Assembly: GCF_030733265.1 (NCBI RefSeq)
Contig: NZ_JASHJI010000003.1
Location: 62,001 to 126,000 of the forward strand
DNA from: Roseibium sp. MMSF_3412
GTDB lineage: Bacteria; Pseudomonadota; Alphaproteobacteria; Rhizobiales; Stappiaceae
DNA length: 64,000 nt
Direction: 5' to 3'
Position numbers and translations under genes: made by a program
Notes under the pieces: generated by a model
Database searches by the model: none
Seen by the model: the letters and a program-made list of their open reading frames with translations, nothing else
What the model was told of the DNA's origin: nothing
Part shown: in pieces, positions 17,176-25,852 of the stretch
Layout of the letters: every line of letters begins with the position of its first letter
Position numbering within the stretch: the first letter of the stretch is position 1

Positions 17176-18999
17176 TTACTCTGCAGGAACCACAGCCCTT
17201 TCGCGCAGGCCATCGCGGTAGAGTGCCTTGCCGAGCGCGATACACATCAGGCCCATGACCATCGTGAACGGCAGGGCACCGATGATCATGGCGCTTTTCA
17301 GCGCTTCCATCGGATCAGCACCGCCATTGGTCTTGCCGGCGATCAGCAAGGTCCCGATCACAAGTGTCAGAATGACACCCCAGACAATCCGGTGCTTGAT
17401 GCCGGTCTGCTGCTCTCCGCCGGACATGATCGTGTTCATCACGAGGATGCCGGAGTCCGCCGACGTCACCAGGAAGGTCAGGATCAGAACAACGCACATC
17501 ACCGTAATGGCGGCAAGGAACCCTCCCGAGAGCATCTGCCCGAGCGTGACGAACAGTTTCGCCGTGTTGGAGGCGCCGATGATCGCGCCGTCCGCACCAC
17601 CTGTCAGTTCCAGGTCAATGGCCGTTCCTCCGAGGATCGTCATCCAGGCGAAGCAGACAAGTGCCGGCGCGATCACGCATCCGATGATGAATTCGCGCAC
17701 CGAGCGCCCCTTCGAGATGCGGGCGAGAAACAGACCCACGAAGGGTGAGAACGCGATCCACCAGGCCCAGTAGAAAGTGGTCCAGCCGGCTTGCCAGCCG
17801 AATTGACGTCCGGGTTCACCGGCCGCGTAGGCGGCCGCAAGCACGTTCTCGGGGAGCCCGGCGGCGTCGCCCTCAAGCCCGGACTTGAAAGCGTCGAAAG
17901 ATCCCCAGGCATTCGTCGCCCCGCTTCGCAAGGCGTCCGCGAACGGTGCGGCTTCCGGCGGCAGCGCCGCGGCGAATTCGGCGGCAGATTGCGGACCGAA
18001 TGCACCGAAGCTCAGCGACACGTAATGCAGAATGTAGTCGGCGAACGCGGATGCGTAGGTTGTCATCGCGAACAGGAACGAGCCGAAGACAACGAACGTC
18101 AGGAGCAGGATGATCGACAGCACCAGGTTGAGGTTGGACAGATACTTGACACCGCGTCCGACCCCGGAGACAGCCGAGATGATCGACAGTCCCATGATGA
18201 CAACAAGGCCGGTGATCAAACCGACGGTGCCCGGCGCAGGCGCTTCGCCGGACGTATCCATCATCCACTCCATACCGGTGATGGCGTAAAGACCGTCGAT
18301 GAACTGCGACACGCCGAAGCCGATTGTCACCGAGACGCCGAGGATGGTCGCAACGACGCCAAGGACGTCGACGACATGGCCGAGAAAGCCGTTCATCAGA
18401 CGGCCGAACAAGGGTGTCAGCGCGGTCCGGATCGTCAGCGGCATGCCACGTGTATAGGCGTAGTAAGCCAGCGAAAGCCCCGTCACCACGTAGATTGCCC
18501 AGGCGTGAAAGCCGTAGTGAAGGAATGTGTAGCGGTATCCTGACTGGACCGCGTTTTCGCTGTTGGCAACAACATCACCGGCCAGAACGACCGGGTTCGA
18601 GCCCCAGAGGCCAAGAGGCTCCGCTGTCGCGAAGACCATGAGGCCGACACCGAGACCAGCGCCGAACATCATGGAAAACCAGGAGAAGGTTGAAAACTCG
18701 GGAGCTTCGCCCGGAGTTCCCATCACACGGCTGCCCGTGCGCGGCAAAATGGCGATCACCAGAAGGAAAAACGAAAACAGTCCGACAATGACGATGTAAA
18801 AGCCGTTGAAATCCTCCAGCAGGCGCCAGTTCAGGCTGCCGAGAACGCCATTCGCGTTCGCGGGCCAGACCAGCGCCCAGATGACCAGTGCCACCATGAT
18901 CGCCTTGCTTAAGATGGCGATCTCAACGCTGTGACCATCATAAAATCCTCCGGCGGACTTCTTGATCTGTAGATCGGTGAAAGGTTGCTTGATTGACAT
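17176..18999 (-). CDS. BCCT-family (betaine/choline/carnitine-type) transporter
   Basis: A 607-aa inner-membrane secondary carrier with about 12 helices. The BCCT glycine stretch is at residues 113-128 (GAGLGVGLMVFATAEP). The tryptophan-rich segment FYWAWWIAFSPFVGLFLARISKG supplies the aromatic cage for quaternary ammonium or sulfonium groups. The ATG at 18999 follows CAGGAGGTCACAC, whereas the longer frame upstream overlaps the next gene. It lies 79 bp downstream of the Ldh2-type gene on the same strand and is probably the uptake step of the 17-25 kb cluster. Candidate cargo is a betaine, an N-methylated imino acid or a similar compound. Confidence 0.92.
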   Translation of the reverse strand: MSIKQPFTDLQIKKSAGGFYDGHSVEIAILSKAIMVALVIWALVWPANANGVLGSLNWRLLEDFNGFYIVIVGLFSFFLLVIAILPRTGSRVMGTPGEAPEFSTFSWFSMMFGAGLGVGLMVFATAEPLGLWGSNPVVLAGDVVANSENAVQSGYRYTFLHYGFHAWAIYVVTGLSLAYYAYTRGMPLTIRTALTPLFGRLMNGFLGHVVDVLGVVATILGVSVTIGFGVSQFIDGLYAITGMEWMMDTSGEAPAPGTVGLITGLVVIMGLSIISAVSGVGRGVKYLSNLNLVLSIILLLTFVVFGSFLFAMTTYASAFADYILHYVSLSFGAFGPQSAAEFAAALPPEAAPFADALRSGATNAWGSFDAFKSGLEGDAAGLPENVLAAAYAAGEPGRQFGWQAGWTTFYWAWWIAFSPFVGLFLARISKGRSVREFIIGCVIAPALVCFAWMTILGGTAIDLELTGGADGAIIGASNTAKLFVTLGQMLSGGFLAAITVMCVVLILTFLVTSADSGILVMNTIMSGGEQQTGIKHRIVWGVILTLVIGTLLIAGKTNGGADPMEALKSAMIIGALPFTMVMGLMCIALGKALYRDGLRERAVVPAE

Positions 19000-19078
19000 G
19001 TGTGACCTCCTGTTCACATGTGCCGTGACTGTCCGGGTAGAGTGTTGCCGGCAGCTCCCCGGTTGGCCGCCGGGCCAT

Positions 19079-20089
19079 TCAGGTGAGAAGGGCTTCGATC
19101 TTTGCGAGCGTTGCGGCATTCACGGCAACGCCGTCCCCCCGGGCCGACAATCGCTTGGAACGCCTGCCATCGCCGGGCAGATGTGCCCCTTCCTGAGACC
19201 GGATCGCTTCAACCAGCTCTGAGACAGTGGCGTTGAAACCGCCGCCCGGCGTTGCAGCCGGGTCGATAGCGATGAAGCACTGTCCGGTTCGCGGCGGACC
19301 GCCGGCAGTACCCGAAAACGGCGACGCGTTAATTCCGAGCGTCGCTCCGGTGAGCGCGGCGGCCATGACTTCCGTCAAAAGCGCGACCCCGACGCCCTTG
19401 TAGCCGCCCGACGGTGCCATCGACCCCTTCAGCCCGACCTCCGGGTCGGTGGTCGGATTTCCATCGCCGTCCAGCGCCCAGCCGATCGGGATCGGTTTGC
19501 CCTCACGCGCATGTTTCATGACTTCGCTCTTGGCGATGGTGCTGGCGCTCTGGTCGATCAGCAGCGCGGGCTGACCATCGGTGCCTGGAACCGCAAGGGA
19601 AAACGGATTTGTGCCCACGACCGGTTTCGCGCCACCTGACGGCGCAATCGATGCCGGTGCGTTCGTGAACCCGAGCCCCACCAGGCCTTCCTGTGCCAGC
19701 CTGAAAGTGTGATAGCCGAGCACACCGCAATTGTAGCTGTTTCGGATTGTCAGGACGGCGATGCCCTGCTCGCGTGCTGCAGGCACGAGGGTTTCGAACC
19801 CGAGGTCGATCGCCGCATGTGCAAAACCCGTCGCGGCATCGGCGGCAACCACTCCGGGTCTGGGGCGATCAAGGACCGGTTCCGCCTTGCCGTCGACCTT
19901 GCCGCAACGAACATGTTCACAATAGATCGGGATATAGGCCAGCCCGTGGCTGGCGACCCCGTCCGCCTCCGTCGCTGCAGTGGCAAGAGCAAGCGCCCGG
20001 GCGCTCTTTTCAGACGTGCCTGCCGCCACAAGCGCCCGAAACGAAAGATCTTCGATTTCGGCAAGCGAAAGGGTCCGGGTTTCGGTCAT
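19079..20089 (-). CDS. Ldh2/malate-L-lactate dehydrogenase family oxidoreductase
   Basis: A 336-aa NAD(P)-dependent enzyme of the Ldh2 fold, unrelated to classical lactate dehydrogenase. Family marks are DGVASHGLAYIPIY (catalytic His about residue 49), NSYNCGVLGYHTF, GTNPFSLAVPG and APSGGYKGVGVALLTE. Members include 2,3-diketogulonate reductase, ureidoglycolate dehydrogenase and delta1-piperideine/pyrroline-2-carboxylate reductase (DpkA type). The neighbouring aldehyde dehydrogenase of the 2-oxoglutarate-semialdehyde group makes a cyclic-imine reductase attractive, but this is inference. It starts 12 bp after the DUF3726 gene stop. Confidence 0.88.
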   Translation of the reverse strand: MTETRTLSLAEIEDLSFRALVAAGTSEKSARALALATAATEADGVASHGLAYIPIYCEHVRCGKVDGKAEPVLDRPRPGVVAADAATGFAHAAIDLGFETLVPAAREQGIAVLTIRNSYNCGVLGYHTFRLAQEGLVGLGFTNAPASIAPSGGAKPVVGTNPFSLAVPGTDGQPALLIDQSASTIAKSEVMKHAREGKPIPIGWALDGDGNPTTDPEVGLKGSMAPSGGYKGVGVALLTEVMAAALTGATLGINASPFSGTAGGPPRTGQCFIAIDPAATPGGGFNATVSELVEAIRSQEGAHLPGDGRRSKRLSARGDGVAVNAATLAKIEALLT

Positions 20090-20101
20090 GATTGTACCCT
20101 G

Positions 20102-20728
20102 TCAGTCATTGTCGGAGAGCCCTGCGCCTGCGCCGCGCAGACGCGATTCTTCGGTGGCCGGCGCGTAGGTGCGATGCGCAAGCATGGCAAGCCGGTCCCA
20201 GCTGTCCGGGTCTGGGCACATCAGCGCATCGCATTGCCGCCAGGATGGCGTCGTTTGGCTTGTTTGAACCGTTATCCGCTCCGCCAGCTCAGGCAGCATG
20301 TCGGGGCAAAGGAGGTGATCGCCGTCGGTTATCGCGACATGGCCGTCCATCTCGACCCTGACGCAGCACCTCAATTCCGACGCCGCATTGGCAGCGAAAG
20401 GCAGAATCAAAAGGGGCAAGGCCACGCGCTGCATGACGACCGGTCCGCAACGCAGGTTCTGTGCGCAGTCTGACAGGAAAGCGCCCGTGACGAGGGGACA
20501 CAGGTCCCCGTCGCTCTGCCAGATTTCATCCGTGGCGAGCGGCCGATGGTCCACCGATCGGGCAAACCCCTTGTCCAGCAGCACCGCAAATGCGGCCACG
20601 CCGTCTTGCCCGTGATTTGAGAGCCAGCGGGCCGCCTTGGAGGCTTCTTCCGCCAGACCCCAGGAATAGCCGGCACCGCGCGCCGCACGCTTTGCCGTCG
20701 CTTCGATTTCGTTCAGCGACAGCTTCAT
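20102..20728 (-). CDS. DUF3726 domain protein
   Basis: A 208-aa soluble protein opening MKLSLNEIEATAKRAARGAG followed by YSWGLAEEASKAARWL, the signature I associate with DUF3726. Several cysteines are scattered through it (DLCPLV, SDCAQNLRC, LRCCVRV, LLCPDM). No signal peptide or membrane segment. Its function is unknown. Its ATG overlaps the stop of the upstream 561-aa gene (ATGA), so translation is coupled, and it is followed after 12 bp by the Ldh2-type gene. Presence in a catabolic operon suggests an accessory enzyme or subunit, not a regulator. Confidence 0.8.
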   Translation of the reverse strand: MKLSLNEIEATAKRAARGAGYSWGLAEEASKAARWLSNHGQDGVAAFAVLLDKGFARSVDHRPLATDEIWQSDGDLCPLVTGAFLSDCAQNLRCGPVVMQRVALPLLILPFAANAASELRCCVRVEMDGHVAITDGDHLLCPDMLPELAERITVQTSQTTPSWRQCDALMCPDPDSWDRLAMLAHRTYAPATEESRLRGAGAGLSDND

Positions 20729-22410
20729 GTTCCCGCCTCCGGATAGACCCAGAGGTCGGCATTGTCCGGGGTGAGGTCTTCAGGATAAGGCGCGCCGGCA
20801 TACATACAGATCCGCACCCATCGATCGGAGCGGGGGTCGAAATGCGTCGCCCCGAAAAACGACAGTTTCGCGCGCAGCATGTCGACCGGCATCACCGAGG
20901 CGCTGATTGTGTTGTCGCGGATTTCGCCATAGGGCGCGACGCGCGCCATCTGGGCCCGCCTGACGGTGTGACGGTGTTCCGGATGGTTCAGGAGAAATCG
21001 GGCGATCGTGTCTTTCGGGTCCCATGCGTCCAGTGCGCGAACCGCGGCAGCGGCATCACGCGCAGGTGCCAGGGGTTGTTCATAGTCGGCAATCGGTTCC
21101 TCGAACCGTTCCCCCATGCGCGGTTCCAGTTTTTCCTCCGACACGTACCAGGCGCGCGCGCAGTTGGCAGGATCGTTCCAGTCGAGGGCCTGCGCCCATC
21201 CGAAACTCTCCTGCAAGAGGTCCCGGACCGCGCTCACGGTCATCGAACCATCGATGCGGAATGCATCCGCATTGCTGTCTGCCATGCAACTCGCCAGTCC
21301 GTCGACAAGCGCGCCGTAGGGTTCCAGGATGAGCGAGGCGACGAGTTCCTGCCCTTCTTCGCTCAAAGACGTTTCCGACCATTCGATCAGCGTGTTCCAG
21401 GGGCGCTGCGCGTGCGCATCCCAGTCGGGGAGATATTGCAAAAGGGCCTCGAGATCAGCCTTCAGCCCCGCCAGCTTCCTGAGTTGTACCGGATGCGCGG
21501 ACTGCCAGCGCTCTGTGGAAACCACGCTTCGTTTCACAAGCTGCCGGAAGATCTCCGCATCCTCGGGAGCGGCCTGCGCCACGGCGCGCACGCGTGCGAT
21601 CGCCTCCTCGCGTACCATCATCCAGTTGTTGAAGAGGATCGGGTGATTGACGATGAAGGGCGCCATGCCAAGACCGGTGGAGTTGCCAATTCCCAGACGC
21701 CGCGCGATTGCCGGGTCGAGCCGCACCGCCTGCGTCCCGCCGAGATTTCCGGCCATGTGGTTCACGAGATCGCGGACAAAGGTTCTTGTCAGATAGACGG
21801 ACAGCATTTCAGCCTGGAACGGGACCTGCATTTCCTGACGATCCGCAATCACGTCCCGGTCCGCCGCTCCGAATTTGCCTGACCCATAGACCGCGGTCGT
21901 GCGCATCAGATAACCAACGGCTTCAATCTGCTGAAGGTCCGGCTGCTGTCCCGATGCCAGCCGGTCAACCACGTGTGTCCAGAGCCGAACCGAGCGATTG
22001 GCGCGCGACAGAGACAATTCCTGCCGGCTGATCCGCCCGGCCTCCTGCAGCGGGACATTTTCGGCAAGGCGCTCCAGGTCCGCTTCGGCCGGAACACCGT
22101 CGAAGAGCGTAAAGGTCGCGTCCCAGGCATCGGCAATGACCCGGTCCGACCGTTTTTCATCCGGCAGATCATGGGCGAAGACGACCAGCGAGTAGGCCCG
22201 TTCCGGTCCCTTGGCGGTATAGACCGCCCGACCGACACCATTGCGGTCGATATCGAAAACAGGGCGTGAAACCTGCCAGTTTTCCCGCGCGATGCGGCGC
22301 AGCAGGATCCGCATGAAGCTGAGACGGCACTGGTGCAGTGAACCGAGGCGGCTGAGCCGCATCATTGTTGCAGGGTCCCGGCGGGGAATTTGCGGCTGAA
22401 CCGGTGTCAC
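20725..22410 (-). CDS. Uncharacterised 561-aa protein of the betaine/imino-acid cluster
   Basis: I do not recognise a family. The start is a GTG whose bases overlap the stop of the dipeptidase-like gene (GTGA), and the stop overlaps the DUF3726 start (ATGA), so it is translationally coupled on both sides. The protein is soluble, rich in Arg, Ala and Trp, largely helical by composition, and has no signal peptide. Distinct segments include RENWQVSRPVFDID near residue 40, RRLGIGNSTGLGMAPFIVNH, HPILFNNWMMVREE in the middle, and DWNDPANCARAWYVSEEKL late. The glycine-rich stretch could bind a phosphate or cofactor, but no known motif fits. Its fixed place between catabolic enzymes argues for a catalytic or complex-forming role. 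Confidence 0.8.
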   Translation of the reverse strand: MTPVQPQIPRRDPATMMRLSRLGSLHQCRLSFMRILLRRIARENWQVSRPVFDIDRNGVGRAVYTAKGPERAYSLVVFAHDLPDEKRSDRVIADAWDATFTLFDGVPAEADLERLAENVPLQEAGRISRQELSLSRANRSVRLWTHVVDRLASGQQPDLQQIEAVGYLMRTTAVYGSGKFGAADRDVIADRQEMQVPFQAEMLSVYLTRTFVRDLVNHMAGNLGGTQAVRLDPAIARRLGIGNSTGLGMAPFIVNHPILFNNWMMVREEAIARVRAVAQAAPEDAEIFRQLVKRSVVSTERWQSAHPVQLRKLAGLKADLEALLQYLPDWDAHAQRPWNTLIEWSETSLSEEGQELVASLILEPYGALVDGLASCMADSNADAFRIDGSMTVSAVRDLLQESFGWAQALDWNDPANCARAWYVSEEKLEPRMGERFEEPIADYEQPLAPARDAAAAVRALDAWDPKDTIARFLLNHPEHRHTVRRAQMARVAPYGEIRDNTISASVMPVDMLRAKLSFFGATHFDPRSDRWVRICMYAGAPYPEDLTPDNADLWVYPEAGT

Positions 22411-23384
22411 CGCGGCGTCCTCCCGAAACTTCCGGCGAAGAACCGGTACCAGTTGTCCCCCATGATCCCGGCAATCTCGGCATCGTTCATTCCGACCGCG
22501 CGAAGCCCGTCTTCGATATTGCCGAAGTCCCTGTTGTCGCGGAACCAGCCGGGCATGTCGGGAAATCCGGGCTTCGCCGCGGAGCCTTCGCCATAATCGA
22601 TTTCCTTCGTCCAGCGCCCGACCCGCATCCATTCGACCACGCTGTCCGGCTGGTCCTGACACAGGTCCGTGCCGAGACCGAGATGCTCAACGCCGAATTT
22701 GTCGGCCGTGCGGGCGATCATCCTGCAAAAGCTGTCCAGGCTGCAGCCGGACTTGTCTTTCAGGTGATGCGGGTAGATCGAAAATCCGAGCATGCCGCCA
22801 TTTCCGGTGACCGCCCGGATGACGTCGTCTCGCTTGTTCCTGAGCGCCGGTGCCCATTCATGCGGATTGGCATGGGTGATCGCGATCGGCCGCTCGGAAA
22901 TCTCCGCGGCTTCTATGGTTGAGCGGTCGGCCGAATGGCTCATGTCGACAACCAGCCCGACGCGGTTCATCTCCTTGATGACCTGACGCCCCATGCGGGT
23001 GATGCCGGTGTCTTCGCTCTCGTAGCATCCTGTCGCGAGCAGCGACTGGTTGTTGTAGGTGAGCTGCATGAACCGGGCACCCAGCGTGTGCACGATCTCG
23101 ACCAGTCCGATATCGTCCTCGATCGGCGACGGGTTCTGGAAACCGAAAAAGACCGCCGTGCGGCCGGTGCGCCGCGCCTCGTCGATATCCGAGGCCCATT
23201 CGCCTTTCATGATGAGATCGGGAAACTGCTCGAACCAGCGGTTCCACTTCTCGAAGTTGAGCACGGTTTCCCGAAAGTTTTCGTGATAGGCGATCGTCAC
23301 ATGGATCGCGTCGACGCCGCCTTCGCGCAGTTGCCGGAAGATCTTTTCCGACCAGTTGGCGTATTGCAGCGCGTCGATCCGCAT
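22407..23384 (-). CDS. Membrane-dipeptidase (M19) family protein, variant lacking the N-terminal HxD
   Basis: A 325-aa TIM-barrel protein of the renal dipeptidase family. Ligand-type motifs are present at VDMSHSA, ITHANPHEW and LGLGTDL, but the usual N-terminal D-x-H-x-D is replaced by IDALQYANW, so one metal site may be missing or altered. This variant resembles, from memory, the dipeptidase-like protein encoded beside the glycine betaine and dimethylglycine genes of Pseudomonas. The ATG overlaps the aldehyde dehydrogenase stop (TGATG) and the stop overlaps the next GTG. It may hydrolyse a cyclic or amide intermediate; true dipeptidase activity is doubtful. Confidence 0.85.
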   Translation of the reverse strand: MRIDALQYANWSEKIFRQLREGGVDAIHVTIAYHENFRETVLNFEKWNRWFEQFPDLIMKGEWASDIDEARRTGRTAVFFGFQNPSPIEDDIGLVEIVHTLGARFMQLTYNNQSLLATGCYESEDTGITRMGRQVIKEMNRVGLVVDMSHSADRSTIEAAEISERPIAITHANPHEWAPALRNKRDDVIRAVTGNGGMLGFSIYPHHLKDKSGCSLDSFCRMIARTADKFGVEHLGLGTDLCQDQPDSVVEWMRVGRWTKEIDYGEGSAAKPGFPDMPGWFRDNRDFGNIEDGLRAVGMNDAEIAGIMGDNWYRFFAGSFGRTPR

Positions 23385-24829
23385 CAGTCCGGGTCCCCCG
23401 CGCTGATATAGGCGGTCTTGACCGTCGTGTAGAATTCCGCTGCGGCCTTGCCCTGTTCTCTCGGACCGTAGGAACTCTCGCCCCGGCCGCCGAACGGCAC
23501 ATGGTAGTCGGTTCCGGCGGTCGGCAGATTGACGGTGACGACCCCGGTGCGCGCGTTGCGGCGGAAGTGGTTGGCCCTGGCGAGGCTTTTCGTGACGATC
23601 CCGGACGTGAGCCCGAAATGCGTGTCGTTTACGGTCGCCAGGGCCTCATCGTAGCTGCCGACCCTGATCACGCTTGTCAGCGGTGCGAACATTTCCTCGC
23701 GGTTGATGCGCATGGTGTTCTTTGTGTTCAGGAAAACGCCCGGAGACATGTAATAGCCTTCGTGCGCGCGCTCCAGGCGTACACCGCCACAGGCGAGCTC
23801 GGCTCCCTCGGACTTGCCCAGCGCCACGTAATCGAGATTCTCCTGCAGCTGCTCGCCGCTCACGACCGGTCCCATCTGGGTTCCCTCTTCAAGCGCATGG
23901 CCGACGGTCATCGCCCTGGCACCTGCCACCAGTTTGTCGACGAAGGCATCGTGCACCCGCTCGTGGACAACCAGTCTCGAGGAAGCGGTGCATTTTTGCC
24001 CGCTTCCGCCAAAAGCACCGCCAAGCGCGAGGGTGACGGCAAGATCGAGATTCGCGTCGTCCATGACGGCGAGAGCGTTTTTCGAGCCCATTTCCATCTG
24101 CACCTTGGTCAGGTTCTGGATGGCCGATGACGCGATCCCCTTGCCGACCGCGACCGACCCGGTGAACGAGATCGCGTTCACCAGAGGGCTTTCCACGAGC
24201 CGCTGACCGACGGAGCGGCCTGATCCCATGACTAGGCTGAACAGTCCTTTCGGAATGTCCTGTCTTTCGATGATCTCTGTCAGCGCAACGGCGGAGGCAG
24301 GCGTTATGTTTGCCGGCTTCCAGACAACCGCATTGCCGTAGCAAAGCGCGGGAGCGATCTTCCAGGAGGCTGTCGCGGTCGGGAAATTCCACGGAGAGAT
24401 AATGGCCACGACACCAACGGGTTCGCGCCGCACATCGATTTCGACCCCGTCGCGGACACTGTCGGCATTCTCGCCGATCTGGCGCAGGCATTCGCCCGCA
24501 TAGTAAGTGAAAAACTGCCCCGCCCGGTAGACCTCACCTTTGCCTTCCGCAAGCGGCTTGCCTTCTTCGCGCGAGAGCAGCGTCCCGAGCTCCTCGGCGC
24601 GGCTCATCAATTCGGTTCCGATTTTCATCAGCACCGCTTGCTTGCGCTCCAGTCCATAAGAGGCCCATTCGGCTTGGGCGCTGCGCGCACGTTCCAGCGT
24701 AAGATCAAGCTGATCCGGGCCTGCCTGCGCGAACAATCCGATCAAATCGCTCAGGTCGGACGGATTGCGGTTCTCGATTTCGCTTGTCCCGGCCTGCCAG
24801 GTGCCGGCAATCAGGTTGAGGTGTGTCAC
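23384..24829 (-). CDS. Aldehyde dehydrogenase, 2-oxoglutarate-semialdehyde (2,5-dioxovalerate) type
   Basis: A 481-aa NAD(P)+-dependent dehydrogenase. Visible are IISPWNFPTATASWKIAPAL, the SFTGSVAVGKGI cofactor loop, the catalytic Glu in MEMGSKNAL and the nucleophile in GSGQKCTASSR. The N-terminal NLIAGTW with NRNPSDLSDLIG is typical of the alpha-ketoglutarate-semialdehyde group that ends hydroxyproline, arabinose and glucarate routes. The frame is open to a TTG at 24901, but that has no ribosome site and would leave only 32 bp before the divergent LysR gene. I prefer the GTG at 24829, with moderate certainty. It is the first gene of the minus-strand cluster. Confidence 0.9.
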   Translation of the reverse strand: MTHLNLIAGTWQAGTSEIENRNPSDLSDLIGLFAQAGPDQLDLTLERARSAQAEWASYGLERKQAVLMKIGTELMSRAEELGTLLSREEGKPLAEGKGEVYRAGQFFTYYAGECLRQIGENADSVRDGVEIDVRREPVGVVAIISPWNFPTATASWKIAPALCYGNAVVWKPANITPASAVALTEIIERQDIPKGLFSLVMGSGRSVGQRLVESPLVNAISFTGSVAVGKGIASSAIQNLTKVQMEMGSKNALAVMDDANLDLAVTLALGGAFGGSGQKCTASSRLVVHERVHDAFVDKLVAGARAMTVGHALEEGTQMGPVVSGEQLQENLDYVALGKSEGAELACGGVRLERAHEGYYMSPGVFLNTKNTMRINREEMFAPLTSVIRVGSYDEALATVNDTHFGLTSGIVTKSLARANHFRRNARTGVVTVNLPTAGTDYHVPFGGRGESSYGPREQGKAAAEFYTTVKTAYISAGDPD

Positions 24830-24933
24830 GTGGGGTTCCAGGTCCAGAAAATCTGTTGCGAGATCAGCATGGACATCCGGCGTGACATCAGTCAAACTCA
24901 AAGAACTTAATCTGATTTCAGAAAAACTGAACT
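24830..24933. promoter_or_regulatory. Divergent promoter/operator region of the cluster and its LysR gene
   Basis: A 104-bp spacer if the preferred dehydrogenase start is right. It contains TCTGATTTCAGA (24911-24922), a perfect 5-bp inverted repeat with a 2-bp centre, next to the LysR start. LysR proteins usually bind such short dyads between divergent genes. Confidence 0.4.
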
Positions 24934-25812
24934 GTGTCCATCAAGATCGAAATGCTCCGCTGCTTTTGCACCGTGGCCCAGACAGGCAGTCTCGCAGAGG
25001 CAGCTGACCGGCTCGGCCGGACGCAGTCTGCGGTATCGATGACGCTGAAGCAGTTGGAAGACCATCTCGGCAAGAGACTGTTCGAGGGCGAGCGCAAAAA
25101 CCGCCTGTCTCCTCTCGGCGAGCAGGTGTTTGAGCTTTCCCTGAGGCAAGTGCGCCAGTTCGAACAGACCGTTCGCAGCATTGAAGCGGCAGCGGACGCC
25201 TCGCAGGGGCTGATCCGCATCGTCTCTGTTCCCTCGGTCGCGGCTATCCTGTTTCCGTCCGTTCTGGAACACATGACACGGATGTTTCCGGGCGTGAAGG
25301 TCGAACTCCGGGACACGGACACGCAACAGGTGCTGGACGCGCTTGCCCAGGGCAAGGCCGATATCGGCATCGCGTCGGGACATCATCCACTCAACGGGGT
25401 CACGTCAACGCCGCTGTTCGAGGACAGGTTCGGTCTCGTTTGTGCCGCCGATCATCCGTTGATGACCCGCAGCATCCCACCCCGGATTGCAGATGTCACG
25501 AGGGCCCCGTTCATCCGCAACGCCTTGTGCGACCTGATCAAGACGCCGAGCCTCGTGGACGCGATCCGCAACACCGAAGTCACGATCCACAACACCCATT
25601 CACTGATCACGATGGTCAGGACCGGAAACTGGGTCACCGTGCTCCCTGAAACCGTCGCCCGTTTCATTCCGGACTCGACCGCCTTCCGATCGATCCCGGA
25701 TCTGCCCGACAAGCGCGAGGTCTGGCTCTATGTCCGGCAACGCGCACGCTTCCGGGATCTGACGAGCGAATGCGCTGATTTTATCTTGCGAAGCGAACTG
25801 GGTGAAACGTAG
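24934..25812 (+). CDS. LysR-family transcriptional regulator
   Basis: A 292-aa protein. The N-terminal winged helix is clear: MLRCFCTVAQTGSLAEAADR, then RTQSAVSMTLKQLE as recognition helix and GKRLFEGERKNRLSPLGE as wing. The rest is a periplasmic-binding-like effector domain (GLIRIVSVPSVAAILFPSVL onward). The start is a GTG at 24934. It is transcribed away from the aldehyde dehydrogenase of the six-gene cluster, the standard layout for a LysR activator of the divergent operon, and is the best candidate to sense its substrate. It converges with the chemoreceptor gene. Confidence 0.92.
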   Translation: MSIKIEMLRCFCTVAQTGSLAEAADRLGRTQSAVSMTLKQLEDHLGKRLFEGERKNRLSPLGEQVFELSLRQVRQFEQTVRSIEAAADASQGLIRIVSVPSVAAILFPSVLEHMTRMFPGVKVELRDTDTQQVLDALAQGKADIGIASGHHPLNGVTSTPLFEDRFGLVCAADHPLMTRSIPPRIADVTRAPFIRNALCDLIKTPSLVDAIRNTEVTIHNTHSLITMVRTGNWVTVLPETVARFIPDSTAFRSIPDLPDKREVWLYVRQRARFRDLTSECADFILRSELGET

Positions 25813-25852
25813 AGCCCGGCTAGAGCAGCGGGCGGTACGTGTGCCCGATACT

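Noticed and set aside
18580..18610. tRNA-like TTCGAGCCC stretch
   Set aside because: It lies inside the BCCT gene and cannot be folded into a cloverleaf.
20590..21882. Plus-strand open frame of 430 codons opposite the unknown 561-aa protein
   Set aside because: The minus-strand gene is coupled by 4-bp overlaps on both sides with its neighbours, which fixes the coding strand.
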